This document shows, in pieces, positions 20,301 through 31,267 of a stretch of 64,000 nt of DNA. Within the stretch, counting starts at the first letter, position 1. Each line of letters starts with the position of its first letter. The position numbers and the translations under genes are program-made. The stretch spans positions 1 through 64,000 of the forward strand of contig VCMS01000084.1 of assembly GCA_022539475.1 (NCBI GenBank), given 5' to 3'. The notes beneath the pieces were generated by a model. It was given only the letters and a program-made list of their open reading frames with translations, searched no databases and was not told the DNA's origin. The DNA comes from Gracilaria domingensis (Eukaryota; Rhodophyta; Florideophyceae; Gracilariales; Gracilariaceae).

Positions 20301-21317
20301 TCAAAGCTGGGGGAATGGGGAGGGGGGTAACTTTTCCTTAACAACCTTGACGTAGTTTGTATGAAAAGGAGCGGGGTCACCGCCTACAATGTTTCTTTCT
20401 TGGTGGGAAAAGTCGTAGAAGTACGCGTTCCTAAACTGAAAGTCGGAGAAAGAAGTAGGGAAGCCAACGAGAGTTTTCCCATATGCAAGAAGTCGCCCAA
20501 CGGTCTCTTCCAGGTTGAAAGTAGTACCTGTCTTAAGCGAAACTATCTTCAACAGCTCTTTCATTATTGTGAGCACAACCGTACTGCACTCCGTAGCGAC
20601 TACGTCCATAGGAATGAAACCTCTTGAGGCCCCGACGATGTTGAACGCTGATAGCCACACGAGCTTCTCATAATAGCTTACGAGAAATGTGTCTTCGTCG
20701 ACAACCCCGCAAGTGAGACCCATAGACCTAAACCTGTCTGCAACGTTGGAGGCCCACTTTCCTGTTGCGACAGTGAGACCATCCGGACTTTGAGGAGTGA
20801 CACCATCCTGCGGAGCTGCGTTTCTTGAGGGGACACCAACGTATAGGACAACTTTTGAACATGTGTCCACACCGAGCTTCGAAACCAATGGTATGATGTC
20901 TCCATTCTGGAAGAAAACGAGATTCTCTCTGAGCGAATAAGGGCAAGCCTGAATTACGGTCTCCAGGGTGTTCGTTCTTCCACAAACTAGTATCGGTACA
21001 TCAGAAAGATGAGAGGTAGCAGCCATGCTGCAGAATTCGTGTGCGGAAATGACCGTATCTTCTTCGTTCGCCAGCATGGTACCTATACGCCCCCTTCCAA
21101 CAATAACGGCCCGAGTCCTTCGGGCGGGAGATGAGGCCTGAGGGACGTCAGAGTATCTGGGACTCGGAGGCGGAGTGGGAGGCATGTCGGACTGGGAGTT
21201 CATTGCAAGTGTTCGAATGTTTTTGTGTGACGATAGAAATGGAAGATGGGGCGGAGAACTGCTGGGGTAAAGAGTGATACTTAAGTACAAACGGTTGGAA
21301 GCGCAGAACGGGAACAT
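20301..21317 (-). CDS. Ketopantoate reductase-like (ApbA/PanE-type) protein, up to 338 aa
   Basis: The N-terminal Rossmann motif AVIVGRGRIG (GxGxxG, about residues 69-78) is followed by a region with ILVCGRTNTLETVI and YVGVPSRNA. The C-terminal helical half contains YYEKLVWLSAFNIVGA, matching the lysine-bearing ApbA C-terminal signature (KWxKLxxNxxxN). The family reduces 2-dehydropantoate to pantoate with NADPH in the pantothenate/CoA pathway; several eukaryotic relatives have unknown substrates. Two starts are possible: ATG 21317, which adds 38 residues rich in Ser, Pro and His, or ATG 21203 (MNSQSDMPPTPPPSP). I favour 21203 because the family fold starts soon after, but a targeting leader cannot be excluded. 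The gene is single-exon and ends with TGA. Confidence 0.6.
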   Translation of the reverse strand: MFPFCASNRLYLSITLYPSSSPPHLPFLSSHKNIRTLAMNSQSDMPPTPPPSPRYSDVPQASSPARRTRAVIVGRGRIGTMLANEEDTVISAHEFCSMAATSHLSDVPILVCGRTNTLETVIQACPYSLRENLVFFQNGDIIPLVSKLGVDTCSKVVLYVGVPSRNAAPQDGVTPQSPDGLTVATGKWASNVADRFRSMGLTCGVVDEDTFLVSYYEKLVWLSAFNIVGASRGFIPMDVVATECSTVVLTIMKELLKIVSLKTGTTFNLEETVGRLLAYGKTLVGFPTSFSDFQFRNAYFYDFSHQERNIVGGDPAPFHTNYVKVVKEKLPPSPFPQL

Positions 21318-21602
21318 GGTTCACTTTGTGAAAGTGAGCGAAATGTATGATATGTGATTGTACTGAATGAATGATAGGGCTTGTATGAGACGACAAGCCA
21401 CAAAGTGTGATGATGTTTTATGAAAGGTAGGTGGAAGAGTAGAAAGTGTGCAATGAATGAAACTGATTTCGAACCTGAGTTGTAAAGTAGTTGTAAAGTA
21501 CGAGTTACGGGGAGCTTGAATACAGGATGAAAGGAGCCATTTTGGCTTCATAAATGACGTGAACGGGTTCTATAGCTTCACTTGGATTGCCATAATTAAA
21601 AG

Positions 21603-21920
21603 GATGGAGTTGGATTGCGCCCGAATACGTCTATAAAGGTCGTAGAAGCACTTATGAACGAAGGAGTTGTAGACATGTTATTGTTGATGACGGTGGAGCC
21701 AGGGTTTGGAGGACAGGCGTTTATGGAGGGTGTTCTTGATAAGGTGCGACATGCAAGGAAGTTGTACCCAAGAATAGGGATACAGGTGGATGGAGGTATT
21801 GGACTGAGTACTGTGAAAGGAGTAGTGAAGGCCGGTGCAAACATTTCAGTTGCAGGATCTGCCATCTTTGGCTCGAGTAACCCAGCTCATGTCATAGCTG
21901 GTTTTCGAAAGGTTGGTTAG
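21603..21920 (+). pseudogene. Ribulose-phosphate 3-epimerase, C-terminal fragment
   Basis: The frame reads GVGLRPNTSIKVVEAL, then VDMLLLMTVEPGFGGQAFM, IQVDGGI and SVAGSAIFGS, ending at TAG 21918. This is the C-terminal half of the TIM-barrel enzyme that interconverts ribulose-5-phosphate and xylulose-5-phosphate. The phosphate-binding GFGGQ and the VDGG aspartate are present. The N-terminal half with the other catalytic residues and metal ligands is missing. An in-frame TAA lies at 21597 and an AG at 21601-21602 could be a splice acceptor. No matching upstream coding sequence is visible before the reductase gene on the other strand. It is therefore a captured or truncated fragment, or the last exon of a gene with a distant 5' part. 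Confidence 0.75.
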
Positions 21921-22553
21921 AGATAGTAGCATAAATTTATTGTTTATTACATTGTTACCTTTACGTGTTATCACGACTATATTCTCCGTCTCCATTGGAG
22001 ATGTATTTCTCTTGTATCACAACCGGGAAAGGATGTGAGAGAACATAAATATATCCCCAGTGGACGCTGAGAGGGAGGATGAACTACTCTACGTGCTACC
22101 ATTGTTACCCATCCGGTGTCGAGTGGTGACATATTCTTTTTTTGTCACAACCCACAAAGGATGTGACGGAAGAAGAACATGCCCCCAGTCGAGACAGAGG
22201 GTGAGCAACTCTAAGTACAATCATTAGTCCCTAGCTTGCCTCCACTGGCAATATCTTCCTGTTTTGCTATAACCATCGAGTGAGGTTATGGTGGAAGAGA
22301 AAAATATCACCGGTCGAGGCGAGGTGGGTGGGGACTATGTGAAGAGGGGACAGAGAGATGGCGCTTAAATATTGGAAGGTGCGGAGGTGTACAGTAGATG
22401 TTTTGGCGGGAAATGGGATGAGGGAAACAGGGACAATCATGGTGCTGGATATAGCCCGTGTGGTTGGACAGTGGGGGTGGACAGCACAGTTTAGCTCGAT
22501 TGCACTGTATCGCAGCGGAAACTTCGATCCAACTACTACTTCTCTTTCTGAAG
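21921..22553. other. Gene-free stretch containing tandem hairpin units
   Basis: There is no coding region. It holds three degenerate hairpin repeats (about 21985-22330), then the presumed promoter and leader of the next gene. Confidence 0.5.
21985..22330 (+). repeat. Three tandem hairpin-bearing repeats with covarying stems
   Basis: Units of about 115-125 bp each begin near TCCATTGG/TCCGGTGT/TCCACTGG. Each carries a stem-loop: TCACAACC/GGATGTGA (22017-22038), GTCACAACC/GGATGTGAC (22144-22167) and CTATAACC/GGTTATGG (22267-22291). All three are flanked by pyrimidine-rich then purine-rich arms that can extend the stem. Pairing is kept although the paired bases differ in the third unit. Confidence 0.6.
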
Positions 22554-23483
22554 ATGTCGAACGGATACGTGAAGGATGAGGAGCTGTTGGCGCTGTTGGA
22601 GGGGGAGGAGGTACCGCAGACGCCGTCACCAAAGCGGGAAGAGGACGTGATTACGGCGGCTGGTCGGATGTCGCAGAAGAAGGAAGTGGCCGATGAAGGA
22701 AAGAAGTGTGAGGCGAGGAGAGGGGATGGTGATGAGGTGGAGAAGGGTGTAGAATTGGAGGCGGAGGGGGTCGCAATGGAGAGAAGGGGTGCGGTGCATC
22801 TGAGTCAGTTAGAGGTTGGAGACCAGATAGAGAGTGGGGGCGGAGAGGGTGACAGGGAGATGCGGTTTGTGGGGGAGATGAAGGCGAGGGTGGGGATGTT
22901 GGGGTTGGTGATGAAGGAGCAACTGGACGATGGAATTGTGGAGATTGTAACGGAAATGGGCGGTGTGGTGCTGAGTGGGGGTGGTAGTGGTGTTTCGGTT
23001 GAGGTGATTTCGAGCCTGCGGAATTCGTTGTCGGTATTGGGAGTGGAGATGAGAAATCATGTGTATGGGATAGTGGAGTGTGCGGGAAGGGAGGTTGGAG
23101 AGTTGCGGGAGGAGAATAGGGTTCTGAACGAGAGGTTGGACGTGCTGGAGAAGGAGGTGAAGGAGCTGTGCAAGAGGCAAAGATTGGTGGAAGAGGAGAC
23201 GGTGAAAGGAGGTGGGGAGGGAAAGACGGAGAAGGGAAGTGTGGGAAGGGTGGCGGTGCAGAAGGGGTCTCCTGTGACACCGAAGACAAAGGGTGGTGGG
23301 GTTGGGGATGGGAAGAGCCGTCTGAAGAAGAGGCGTAAGGAGATGAAGAAGGTGGTGGAGGAGGTGCCGCGGGAGGGAGTCGGAGATCCGGTGGTGACTG
23401 GGTTTAGGAGTGCGGCGGAGGTGGCGCGGACTGCGAAGGGGATTCTGAGGGGACAGGAGGAGAGAAGGATGGGAGGGATGTGA
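22554..23483 (+). CDS. Hypothetical coiled-coil protein, 309 aa
   Basis: The product is not recognised. The start chosen is ATG 22554 (MSNGYVKDEELLALLEG); an upstream in-frame start at 22458 would add 32 residues without acidic or repeat character. The protein is very rich in Glu, Gly, Lys and Val. Residues about 165-220 form a coiled coil (REENRVLNERLDVLEKEVKELCKRQRLVEEE). The C-terminus is basic (KSRLKKRRKEMKKVV), consistent with nucleic-acid binding or nuclear import. It ends with TGA 23481. A different frame continues with DVKPFWARRVYEKGEGC to a stop at 23587, so a frameshift near the end is possible. The G-rich, purine-only style of the coding strand differs from neighbouring genes. Confidence 0.5.
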   Translation: MSNGYVKDEELLALLEGEEVPQTPSPKREEDVITAAGRMSQKKEVADEGKKCEARRGDGDEVEKGVELEAEGVAMERRGAVHLSQLEVGDQIESGGGEGDREMRFVGEMKARVGMLGLVMKEQLDDGIVEIVTEMGGVVLSGGGSGVSVEVISSLRNSLSVLGVEMRNHVYGIVECAGREVGELREENRVLNERLDVLEKEVKELCKRQRLVEEETVKGGGEGKTEKGSVGRVAVQKGSPVTPKTKGGGVGDGKSRLKKRRKEMKKVVEEVPREGVGDPVVTGFRSAAEVARTAKGILRGQEERRMGGM

Positions 23484-23587
23484 AGCCGTTTTGGGCGAGG
23501 CGGGTATACGAGAAGGGGGAGGGTTGTCCACCTGACTTCTACAAAATGACGTTGGCGGAGACGGAGAGGGAGGATGCGAACGCGTGA

Positions 23588-23895
23588 TGGGCGAGAAATG
23601 GGTAAAGAGTGGGGGTGGTGTGGACTGGGAAGAAGTGATGGGATGATTGAGGTGGGATGAGTTGCAATTGGCATTGCAACAAAAAAAAAATGGAAACGCA
23701 AACTAGCACGAATGCAGTTTTGAGAGAGGGTCGCGGAAAAGAGTGAATGGTGTGGTGCGGCGAAGTAGAACCTCTACAAAAACTAGGCGACCCAAGAACT
23801 AAACTGCGCGAAATGGAATTTAATATTCCAAAATTTCTTAATTTTTTGAGTGCCAGCCTCTGCTACCCCCTCGCGCGCCCCAAATAGCCCCAAAA
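23588..23895. other. Gene-free junction left of gypsy-1
   Basis: There is no coding region. The 3' LTR of gypsy-1 is expected here but nothing resembles the 974-bp LTR at 30294-31267. An A-run at 23681-23690 is the only notable feature. Confidence 0.5.
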
Positions 23896-26800
23896 CTAGC
23901 TTAGTTTCCAAAGCGAACAGACTATATTCCACTTTGCAGAACACAGACGTTGTGCTACCCGCGTGGGTGATTCTGACTTCGGTAGATCCGATAAGCCGCG
24001 ATCAGGGCGGAGAGTCGCAGGGCGCGAAGATACGACCTGTTCGTCCCCTGTAGCTTCACCCAGTTGGGTGTTAACGTGAACGTAGGGTGGTGGGGCCAGC
24101 GCGACACGGTCTAACGATATCCGTTCGTGGAGATTATTGATATCCAATACTACGGTATCGTCTGTGACGGAAATAACCTTGTAAGGTCCTTCCGCGATAT
24201 GCGAGAGCTTGTGGCGGCGTTCCTTCTCCGGATTATAGTATTCTTTGCGGAGAAATACCATATCGTCTGGTTTGACCTTTGGTAATGGGGTCTTAACCTT
24301 CGCATCGAAGTTGCGCTTATAAGCCGCCTGCGCCTTATCCATCGCTGTGCGAGCGACCGGTACCATTTTGGTTAACGAATCCTTCCAAGCGTTCCTGTAT
24401 AACCCAACAGACGGGTACGTAGAAAGCGTTTCTTGAGCCTCGATTGCAACCGGTGGCGGTACTCTTGACAATACCAACTCAAAAGGTGCTAGCTTCGTTA
24501 CCCGGTGAACTTGGGTGTTGTACGCATACGTATTAGCGTCCGTATACAAATCCCAATCCTTAGGATGATCTGCCACATAAGATCTTAATGCATTCAGCAT
24601 GGTACGGTTAAATCGTTCTACCTGACCATTTGTTTGGGGGTGGTAGGTGGTCGTAAATAGATTCTTGACACTCAAGATCCGACAGACGTCCTGGAAAAAC
24701 TTCGACGTGAACTTTGAACCGTTATCTGATAATAGATGAACCGGTGGACCGTACACAAAAACCCAGTGGGTGACAAAAGCTTGTGCAACCACGGTGGCCG
24801 TAATCCGTTTCAGCGGGACTGTCCGTACCAACTTAGAGAACCGATCGGTGATAACCAGAAGGTATCGATTACCTCTTGCGGTTCTGATCAATTCACCTAA
24901 GATATCGATAGCGATAAACTCCAAGGGAGACCGTGCTGGGAACAGCGTTAACTTCTTCGAGTACTTACGAAGTTTCACGTTATTCTTAGCGCACTCGGTG
25001 CAAGAGCGTCGTACTGCGTAGCAGTCCAATGCCATTGACGGCCAGTAAAAATCCCTACGCAGGGTCAAGTATAGTTTTCGACCTCCTGGGTGGGCTCCTA
25101 CCTTCACATAGTGTGTCATGACCAACACACGGTTTTGCAGCGAGTATGGGACCACAATTTGGGTATACGCTTCAACCAACCTAACCAGGTACCCCTGATC
25201 GTTAACCTGAAAAGGTATACGATCTCCTCCATTGAGACGAGCGCGAGTTCGCGTACAAAACTCATCCGTTTGCTGTTCTCGGATCATCTCCTCGGGAGTG
25301 ATGGATACAAAAGATCCAGTCAAGGGATCCAACTTCTCAGAAGTGAGCAGGATGTCGTCACAGATGTCATCCGACAAAGAATCGACCCAACCTGCTTGTT
25401 CTTCCACCATAAAGCATGGTATGTCCAGATCGTCAACTGGTGCCGCTTCTGCATTTGTTCCCAAGCGGGAGAGTGCATCTGCCTGCAGATTCAACGTTCC
25501 TTTTTTATACGTAACTGTGAAATCGAACTCCGATAACCTCAAGCGCCAACGCATCAAGCGTCCTGATGGTTCCGAGATTTCCATGAGCCATCGGAGAGAT
25601 GAGTGGTCCGTATGTACCGTAAAATGGTTGCCCATAAGATATGGCCTCAGTGTAGTTAGAGCCCATACAACGGCTAAGCACTCTTTCTCCGAAACTGAGT
25701 AGTTACGTTCGTGTACGTTCAAGGATCGCGATCAGTATCCAATTGGATGTCTCACGCCGTCTTCCGTGAGCTGAAACAGGGCGCAACCAACCTGGTGTGC
25801 ACTAGCGTCAGTGTCTACTTCGAATGGAAGTCCTAGCTTAGGCAAAGCCAAGATTGGCGGTGACGTTACTGCGTCAATTAATGCCGAAAAGGCAGACGCT
25901 TCCGCGTCGCCTAGGGGTTCCAGTTGAACTGGTTGACCTTTTCTCAAAAGGTGGTTAAGGGGGGTCGCAATATCTGCGAAGCTCGGGACAAAACGCCGAT
26001 ATACATTACAAAGACCCAGAAAACTGCGGAGTTCCGTTTGTGTCGTAGGGTGTTTCGCTTCCTTCAACGACTTCACGCGAACTGCGTCAACTGAGAGCTG
26101 TCCAGGTCGAATGATATGCCCTAGGCATTTGACAGAATCTGTGAAGAACTCGCACTTCTTGAGTTTCAGCGTAATGCCCGCGTCCCTGAGGACTCTCATG
26201 ACGTCCCGGACGTGTGTTAAGTGGTCATCAAGGTTATCGGAGAACACGATGATATCGTCAAGATACACCAAGCAGGTCTTCCACTTGAATCGAGCCAAGA
26301 GGATATCGATAGCACGTTGAAACGTAGCCGGTGCGTTGGTTAATCCGAACGGCATTCGTTTAAACCGGTACAAACCTTGGTGGCACACAAAAGCAGTTTT
26401 GTCCTTATCCTTTTCACGGATCGGAACTTGCCAGTATCCCCAATTGGCATCCAAGGCGGTGAACACTGTAGCACTCCCAAGCGAGTCAATGTATTCGTCC
26501 ATCCTGGGTATGGGATAAACGTCTTTGACTGTGACCGAATGTAGACGACGGTAATCAATACAGAATCGCCATGATCCGTCCGCTTTTGGAACTAGCACCA
26601 CGGGTGAAGCCCAAGCGGATTGAGCTGCCTCTATGACGCCAGCGCGTAACATCTTCTCAACCTGAGATTGCTCTTCTTCCCTAGCTTTGGGACCAGCCCG
26701 GTATGGGTGTTGGGAAATGGGGCTAGTACCTGGGAGTAGGTCAATACGGTGTTCCGTGATTCCAATTGTCCCGAGGGATCCATCCCACATGGGTGTGAAC

Positions 26801-27981
26801 TCCCTCAACATTTCTCTTAGCTTACCTCTATGAGAGTCAGGTACATGATCAAAATTCAACTGTTCCAGTTCCTTGACAGGGTCTGTATCTTCCGTTCCTG
26901 GTGGCAACGCTTTACCCTCGGTGGGTGCCAGCGATTCGGTAACTTCGCTCGCCGGGGTAACCGATGCGGTAAAAGCGGTTTCCGCTGACCCCTCCCCCTC
27001 CTTAGCATCGGTTATACCGAGAACATCCGTAACGGGTATCTTCGTCGGTACGATGGCAGCAGGGTGTGGGAGAGTGGTACCAAGGATTTGGTTTTTAGCT
27101 AACCACTGTCGGGTTGTGCCAAAGTTGGCGACCAAAACTCTGAATGGTTTGTCGGGTTCCACCGAGATTACTCCGTTCGCCAAAGCGAGTTGCTTCTGAT
27201 CATACAATGATGGCAATGGTTGTACCACACGTAGACCAGACTGCTTAGTAGTTATGGTGACCCAAACTTGGGATTGCGCAGGGATTGCGATGGCATGAGC
27301 CACATGGAGCTTAGATGATACCGCGTCGACGGTTGGAACTTCCTGTGCAGCAGGGAGCGGGACGCGCTTGCGTGTAGCTCTCTTTAGCGGTTTCCTTACA
27401 ATCGGTATTTCGGAACCATCATCCATGGTAACAACTCGAGCTCGAGGTCGAATCGCTTCAACAAAACGATCACAAAAGTCACAACCGAGTATCACCGGTG
27501 CGGCAATGCTTTTGCAAACCATGAAATCCACTTTAACCATACAGGTTCCTAATCGTACCATGAGAGGTATGTACCCAAGAGTACGCAACGGGTTATTGTT
27601 GGCATCCGCGATGTCCAAACCTGGACCATGACGAATTTCATCCCGTAGCGCGGGTGGCACCAACTCAAGGTGAATCAGGTTCGGTGCAGCTCCTGTATCC
27701 AACACAGACAACTGTCGAACCATGAACTGGTTAGACAAGCCAAGATCGGCATAAACTTCGTAGTTTCTCTTGGCCATCACAAGAACTCTTTCCGGAATAC
27801 GGAGATTACGGGACCGTATCCACGGACGACGTAGAACCGAAAGGTGTTCTGAGCTCACGTCAGTTGTAGCCGCTATCCTTGAAAGGGTTCTAACAGCTGG
27901 GGAGCGAAGCTGTGACTCCTCGGGCGCCTTCAACTTCGGCTCGGAAGGCGCCCCTCCCGTAGGGGAAACTCCCGAAGTCAG
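23896..27981 (-). pseudogene. pol: gypsy-1 pol: protease, reverse transcriptase, RNase H, integrase
   Basis: The frame enters by a -1 shift at 27981. The protease site is VLDTGAAPN (about 27700). RT has ALDANWGYWQVP, MPFGLTNAPATFQR and the catalytic YLDD near 26260. RNase H has EVDTDASAHQVG (about 25815). The integrase has an HHCC-type zinc region (FYWPSMALDCYAVRRSCTEC) and the DDE core with FIAIDILGEL, LLSDNGSKFTS and NGQVERFNRT. The RT-RNase H-integrase order is that of Ty3/gypsy. One in-frame TGA at 25734-25732 interrupts RNase H within GY-stop-SRSLNVHERNYS, where gypsy elements normally have an aromatic residue. The integrase part downstream (25722-23896) is open. The C-terminal 30 residues may be read from foreign sequence after truncation. 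Confidence 0.85.
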
Positions 27982-27987
27982 TTTTTC
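27922..27987 (-). promoter_or_regulatory. Programmed -1 frameshift signal with pseudoknot, gypsy-1
   Basis: On the minus strand GAAAAAC (27987-27981) is followed at once by the gag stop TGA. Shifting back one base at this point enters the pol frame with no stop. Downstream, ACTTCGG (27978-27972) can pair with CCGAAGT (27939-27933), which sits in the loop of a perfect 10-bp stem GGGCGCCTTC/GAAGGCGCCC (27953-27944 / 27931-27922). The order a-b-a'-b' is an H-type pseudoknot. Confidence 0.7.
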
Positions 27988-30118
27988 TGAACGGGGCTCA
28001 CCGAATTCGGTGCGTGAACTCCGTTCGGGGGGCCTAACTGAACCCCATGCGTGGGTACTTCGCCTTGAACCTGGTTCGAAGGTGCCTGTGCCGGAACGGA
28101 GGGCTGAGCATAGACCGGAACCGGTAATCCCAGTTCAGCTCTGGCCTTATCATATTCCTTTCGTGGAACAGATTCCTTTTCCTCGGGCGTGAGGGCGTCG
28201 TAATACGCAATAATTTTTGGCCTGTGCGACGGCGGAAATACGCACTGCGTCGATACGTGACCTGGAAGGTAGCACTGGTAACATATGACCGAGGCCGGTT
28301 TGTCGCGAGGGCGATTGTCCACTCGACGTTGTGGTGCTGTGTCCTTCCACCCTGGACGGTTCAGACGCGACGAATTGTTAGCGTAAGGTAGCGGGGCTGC
28401 AGGCACCCGGACACCTTGGGCATACAATGCGGGGTCTTCTTCCGTGCTCGGAATCGAGGTTGACGGCAGGTCCGTAGATCCGTAAGAATCGGGGTTACTT
28501 CCGATGAAGTGGACGTTATCAGCATCACCGACAGCGGTTTCACGTCGCAAAACCGACATCGATGGTGACGAACTCTCCGCGAGTAGCGCTTTCGAGCGGC
28601 GCTGCCCCGGGTTGCGGGCTCGATACGTATCTCCTTCCGCCTGGGCGTAATTAACCAACTCTAGGTACGTCATTCGGCGTTTTTCCTCACGTCGGCGAGC
28701 GACCAACGACCGAATGGTGGGGTCCAAACCATCAACAAACATGGTACACCGCTCCTGTGCGGAATACACATTACCACATCGGTGAAACGCTTTGTTCAAC
28801 CGCGTTGACTAAACCGTTTCAGATTCTCCACTCTTCTGTCTAGTGTCGCGAACAGCAAGAGTAGCGCTGTAAATCGCGTTGGAAGTCGCGTACGACCTGA
28901 GAAGGTAGTTCACGGCTTCCGGCCAACACGTGACTCCTCCTTCCGAGGCTCTCGAGGTTCCTCGAACTGAGTTGTACTGATCTTCCGCAGTCCCTGTTAG
29001 GAAGTACGGCAGTGCCACATATGCCTGTGCTTCACTCATACCGAGTATATCGGCCTCCTGGACGAACCTGGCAAGGAAATCCAAGATAAGGATAGGATCT
29101 GTCCACGAGAACTTCCTTGTTTCAAGGGTAACATTCAACCTTCGAATGTAGTCCTTCACCTCTTATCGGTTCCTCGCAAGGAGCGATTCGAAGTAACATC
29201 TTCCAACCGATAATAGCGGTACGACAACAGCTTTGTGTAGAGCGGGTCCGTCGGCTTTAACTCTTTGAGTCCCAAGTGGCGCCGTCCTTTCACGCGTGAT
29301 CTCATCACTGCCTGAGTAGACTGCGTCGCTTTCGACCGTGTCGAACGTGACCTATGACGGTTGTCATCACTATCAGATGAATCTGACGAACTGTCTTCAG
29401 TCATGCCGCTCGAGTCAGAGCGCGATGAATCCGAATCATAGTGTACTCGTTTTGAGTGTCGACGTTTCTGCTTCACCGAACGATGGTCTTCATCCGCAGA
29501 TGGATTTCCTTGAGGAACCTGTGCGTCCACAGCTTCATCCATACGGATTGTATCCTCCAGCGTTTCCAAGCGCGAACGAATTCGACCGATATCGGTGCGC
29601 ATTTCCTCGACAAATGCCCGGTACTCCGTGACGAAGACGTCTGGGGTACCCAGATTTTCCATAATGGAATTCACGTCCCTTCTCAGAAGACGTAAATCTC
29701 CTGAGACATCCCTCACCTGGGCATTATCAACCTGCGTCCTCAACGAGGTAACATCCTGTAGGAGTTCCACGTGAGCAGCGTGATTAATATCCAAGCGGGA
29801 TTCCAACCTAGCCAACTCGGCTACGGTAGCAGCGTTAGGGTTAACCATGGATGGTGTCTCAACGACGGGTTGAGCAGAACCCACATTTTCCTTAGGTGCT
29901 TCCGTAACTGAACGCGTTCTTCGGGGGCGGGGTACGACCTCAAGAGGTTGCGCCTCATCTGGGATAGACCAGGACGTCGGTGCAACGGGTGGAACCACAG
30001 CTGACGACCGCGCTGAACCAGCTCGAGAATCTCGAGGCGGTTGCGGCATACTGAAAACCAGGAAGCAATCTGATCCAGATGATCCAGTTAAACTCGTACA
30101 CGAGTCTCCAAAGAACAA
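27978..30118 (-). pseudogene. gag: gypsy-1 gag with CCHC knuckle
   Basis: The probable start is MPQPPRDSRAG near 30049. The first part (to 29156) has a coiled coil (LARLESRLDINHAAHVELLQDV), then a Ser/Asp-rich acidic region and basic SRSTRSKATQ. A two-base insertion near 29160 shifts the frame at DKR/KDYIRRLNV. The capsid-like part follows (29159-28809), then an in-frame TAG at 28811-28809, and the nucleocapsid part with CYQCYLPGHVSTQC (a CX2CX4HX4C knuckle, about 28280) to the TGA at 27980. Gag assembles the particle and the knuckle binds RNA. The gag stop directly follows a slippery site, so pol is made as a gag-pol fusion. Confidence 0.8.
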
Positions 30119-30277
30119 GAAAACTCAATAAACCTTCTCGGTAAACCACCACGTCAGCGGTTCACGTTCAAAAGTTGTCAACCTCCAAAACTCTAAAGAG
30201 TCCTCTGATCGTTGTCAGAAAACGGTGATCCGTCAACAATCAAGTCAATTCCACGACAGTGACCTAAAACGGTTCTA

Positions 30278-30290
30278 GGTCGGGAGACCA
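30278..30290 (-). other. Primer-binding site of gypsy-1
   Basis: The minus strand reads TGGTCTCCCGACC three bases after the LTR end CCCCACA. It matches the gypsy-0 site at 1020-1032. Confidence 0.75.
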
Positions 30291-30293
30291 CTT

Positions 30294-31267
30294 TGTGGGG
30301 CAAACTCGGAAGAGTGAAACCCACCAGACTGTCCGAAGGTCCGCTCTCGTGAGAGATGGCAGACCAGTGACAGAGCCCTCTGTACCACCGTAACTCGGTT
30401 GTAAGGCCGAAGTGGCAACTGGCTATACCTACAGAGGTGCTAGGCCACGTGGTGAGGAAACGATGAGAAACTCCAGAGACGGGGTGGTATCGGCAACGAT
30501 GAAACACGCCCAACGACAGGTGTAGTCCCGAGAGGGAAAGCAACAGAAAACAACAACCAAACAACACCCACACGCGACGGGTAGGGCCTCCTCGGCACTG
30601 TGCCCGGAGCGGGGCGAGATCCTCCAACGGTAATGCACGGGTTTCCGTAAACACGGCAAAACTCTATACAGAGTCGGATCACTTCGTAATCTAGTCCTAT
30701 ACCTCCTCGGTACGACCCTCAGGTCCCGACATCAACGACAGATGTTCCTCAAAGGTACCGAGAGGGTAGGACCACCGTAACCAGACGTGGCTATACTCGC
30801 GAGAGTGATAACCCACGTAGGCGGTTGGCGCCAGAGCCTCACTCGTGTAGAGTCCACTCAGGAGAGCGCTACTCGACAAAGAGTTCACTTAGAAGTGCTC
30901 GGGTTGACTTTACAAAGGTGCTCGCGACGACGAGGTCGAGCTCACCTAAGTAGGTCTAAACTAACTATGTACACGTGGTGCACACCCGCAGGGGTCCGTA
31001 CACGTGGCTAGCCCAGTGTCAGGCACCTCAGGTGCACTACCTATTGTCCCGTAATATGCACACACACGGTGGTGTAGTACACGCGTCCACCTAGCGGTAT
31101 GGGCCAGCAATGGCAACCCTGATTACAGGTAACTGTGGGAAAGCCATTCCAAAAGTAACCGCCAAAATTGGGTCCAACTCATAACTCTTCGAGTGCATCC
31201 TCGTATCACTCCCCTGAGTATATGAGGCGCATCATCCTGATAATCACGCAAATTTCGTTGCTCTACA
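30294..31267 (-). repeat. gypsy-1 5' LTR, 974 bp
   Basis: Minus-strand ends are TGTAGAGCAACG and TTGCCCCACA. The same 974-bp sequence is present as a solo LTR at 46440-47413 on the plus strand, which fixes both ends. Short open frames in it are not genes. Confidence 0.9.

Larger units (their letters stand above)
23896..31267 (-). mobile_element. Ty3/gypsy retrotransposon gypsy-1, 3'-truncated
   Basis: On the minus strand the order is 5' LTR (31267-30294), primer site, gag, -1 frameshift site, then pol with protease, RT, RNase H and integrase. The 3' LTR is absent and the pol frame runs into unrelated sequence at about 23900. It is inserted in a Harbinger-related element, since sequence right of 31267 matches 54330-54200 on the other strand. 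A 974-bp solo LTR of the same family lies at 46440-47413. The damage is light: one frameshift and two stop codons. Confidence 0.85.

Noticed and set aside
22651-23701. Long minus-strand frames rich in Pro, Ser and His
   Set aside because: They are antisense to the purine-rich coding strand of the 22554-23483 gene.
30193-30888. Open frames up to 153 codons on the minus strand
   Set aside because: They lie in the gypsy-1 LTR and recur identically in the solo LTR at 46440-47413; no family character.
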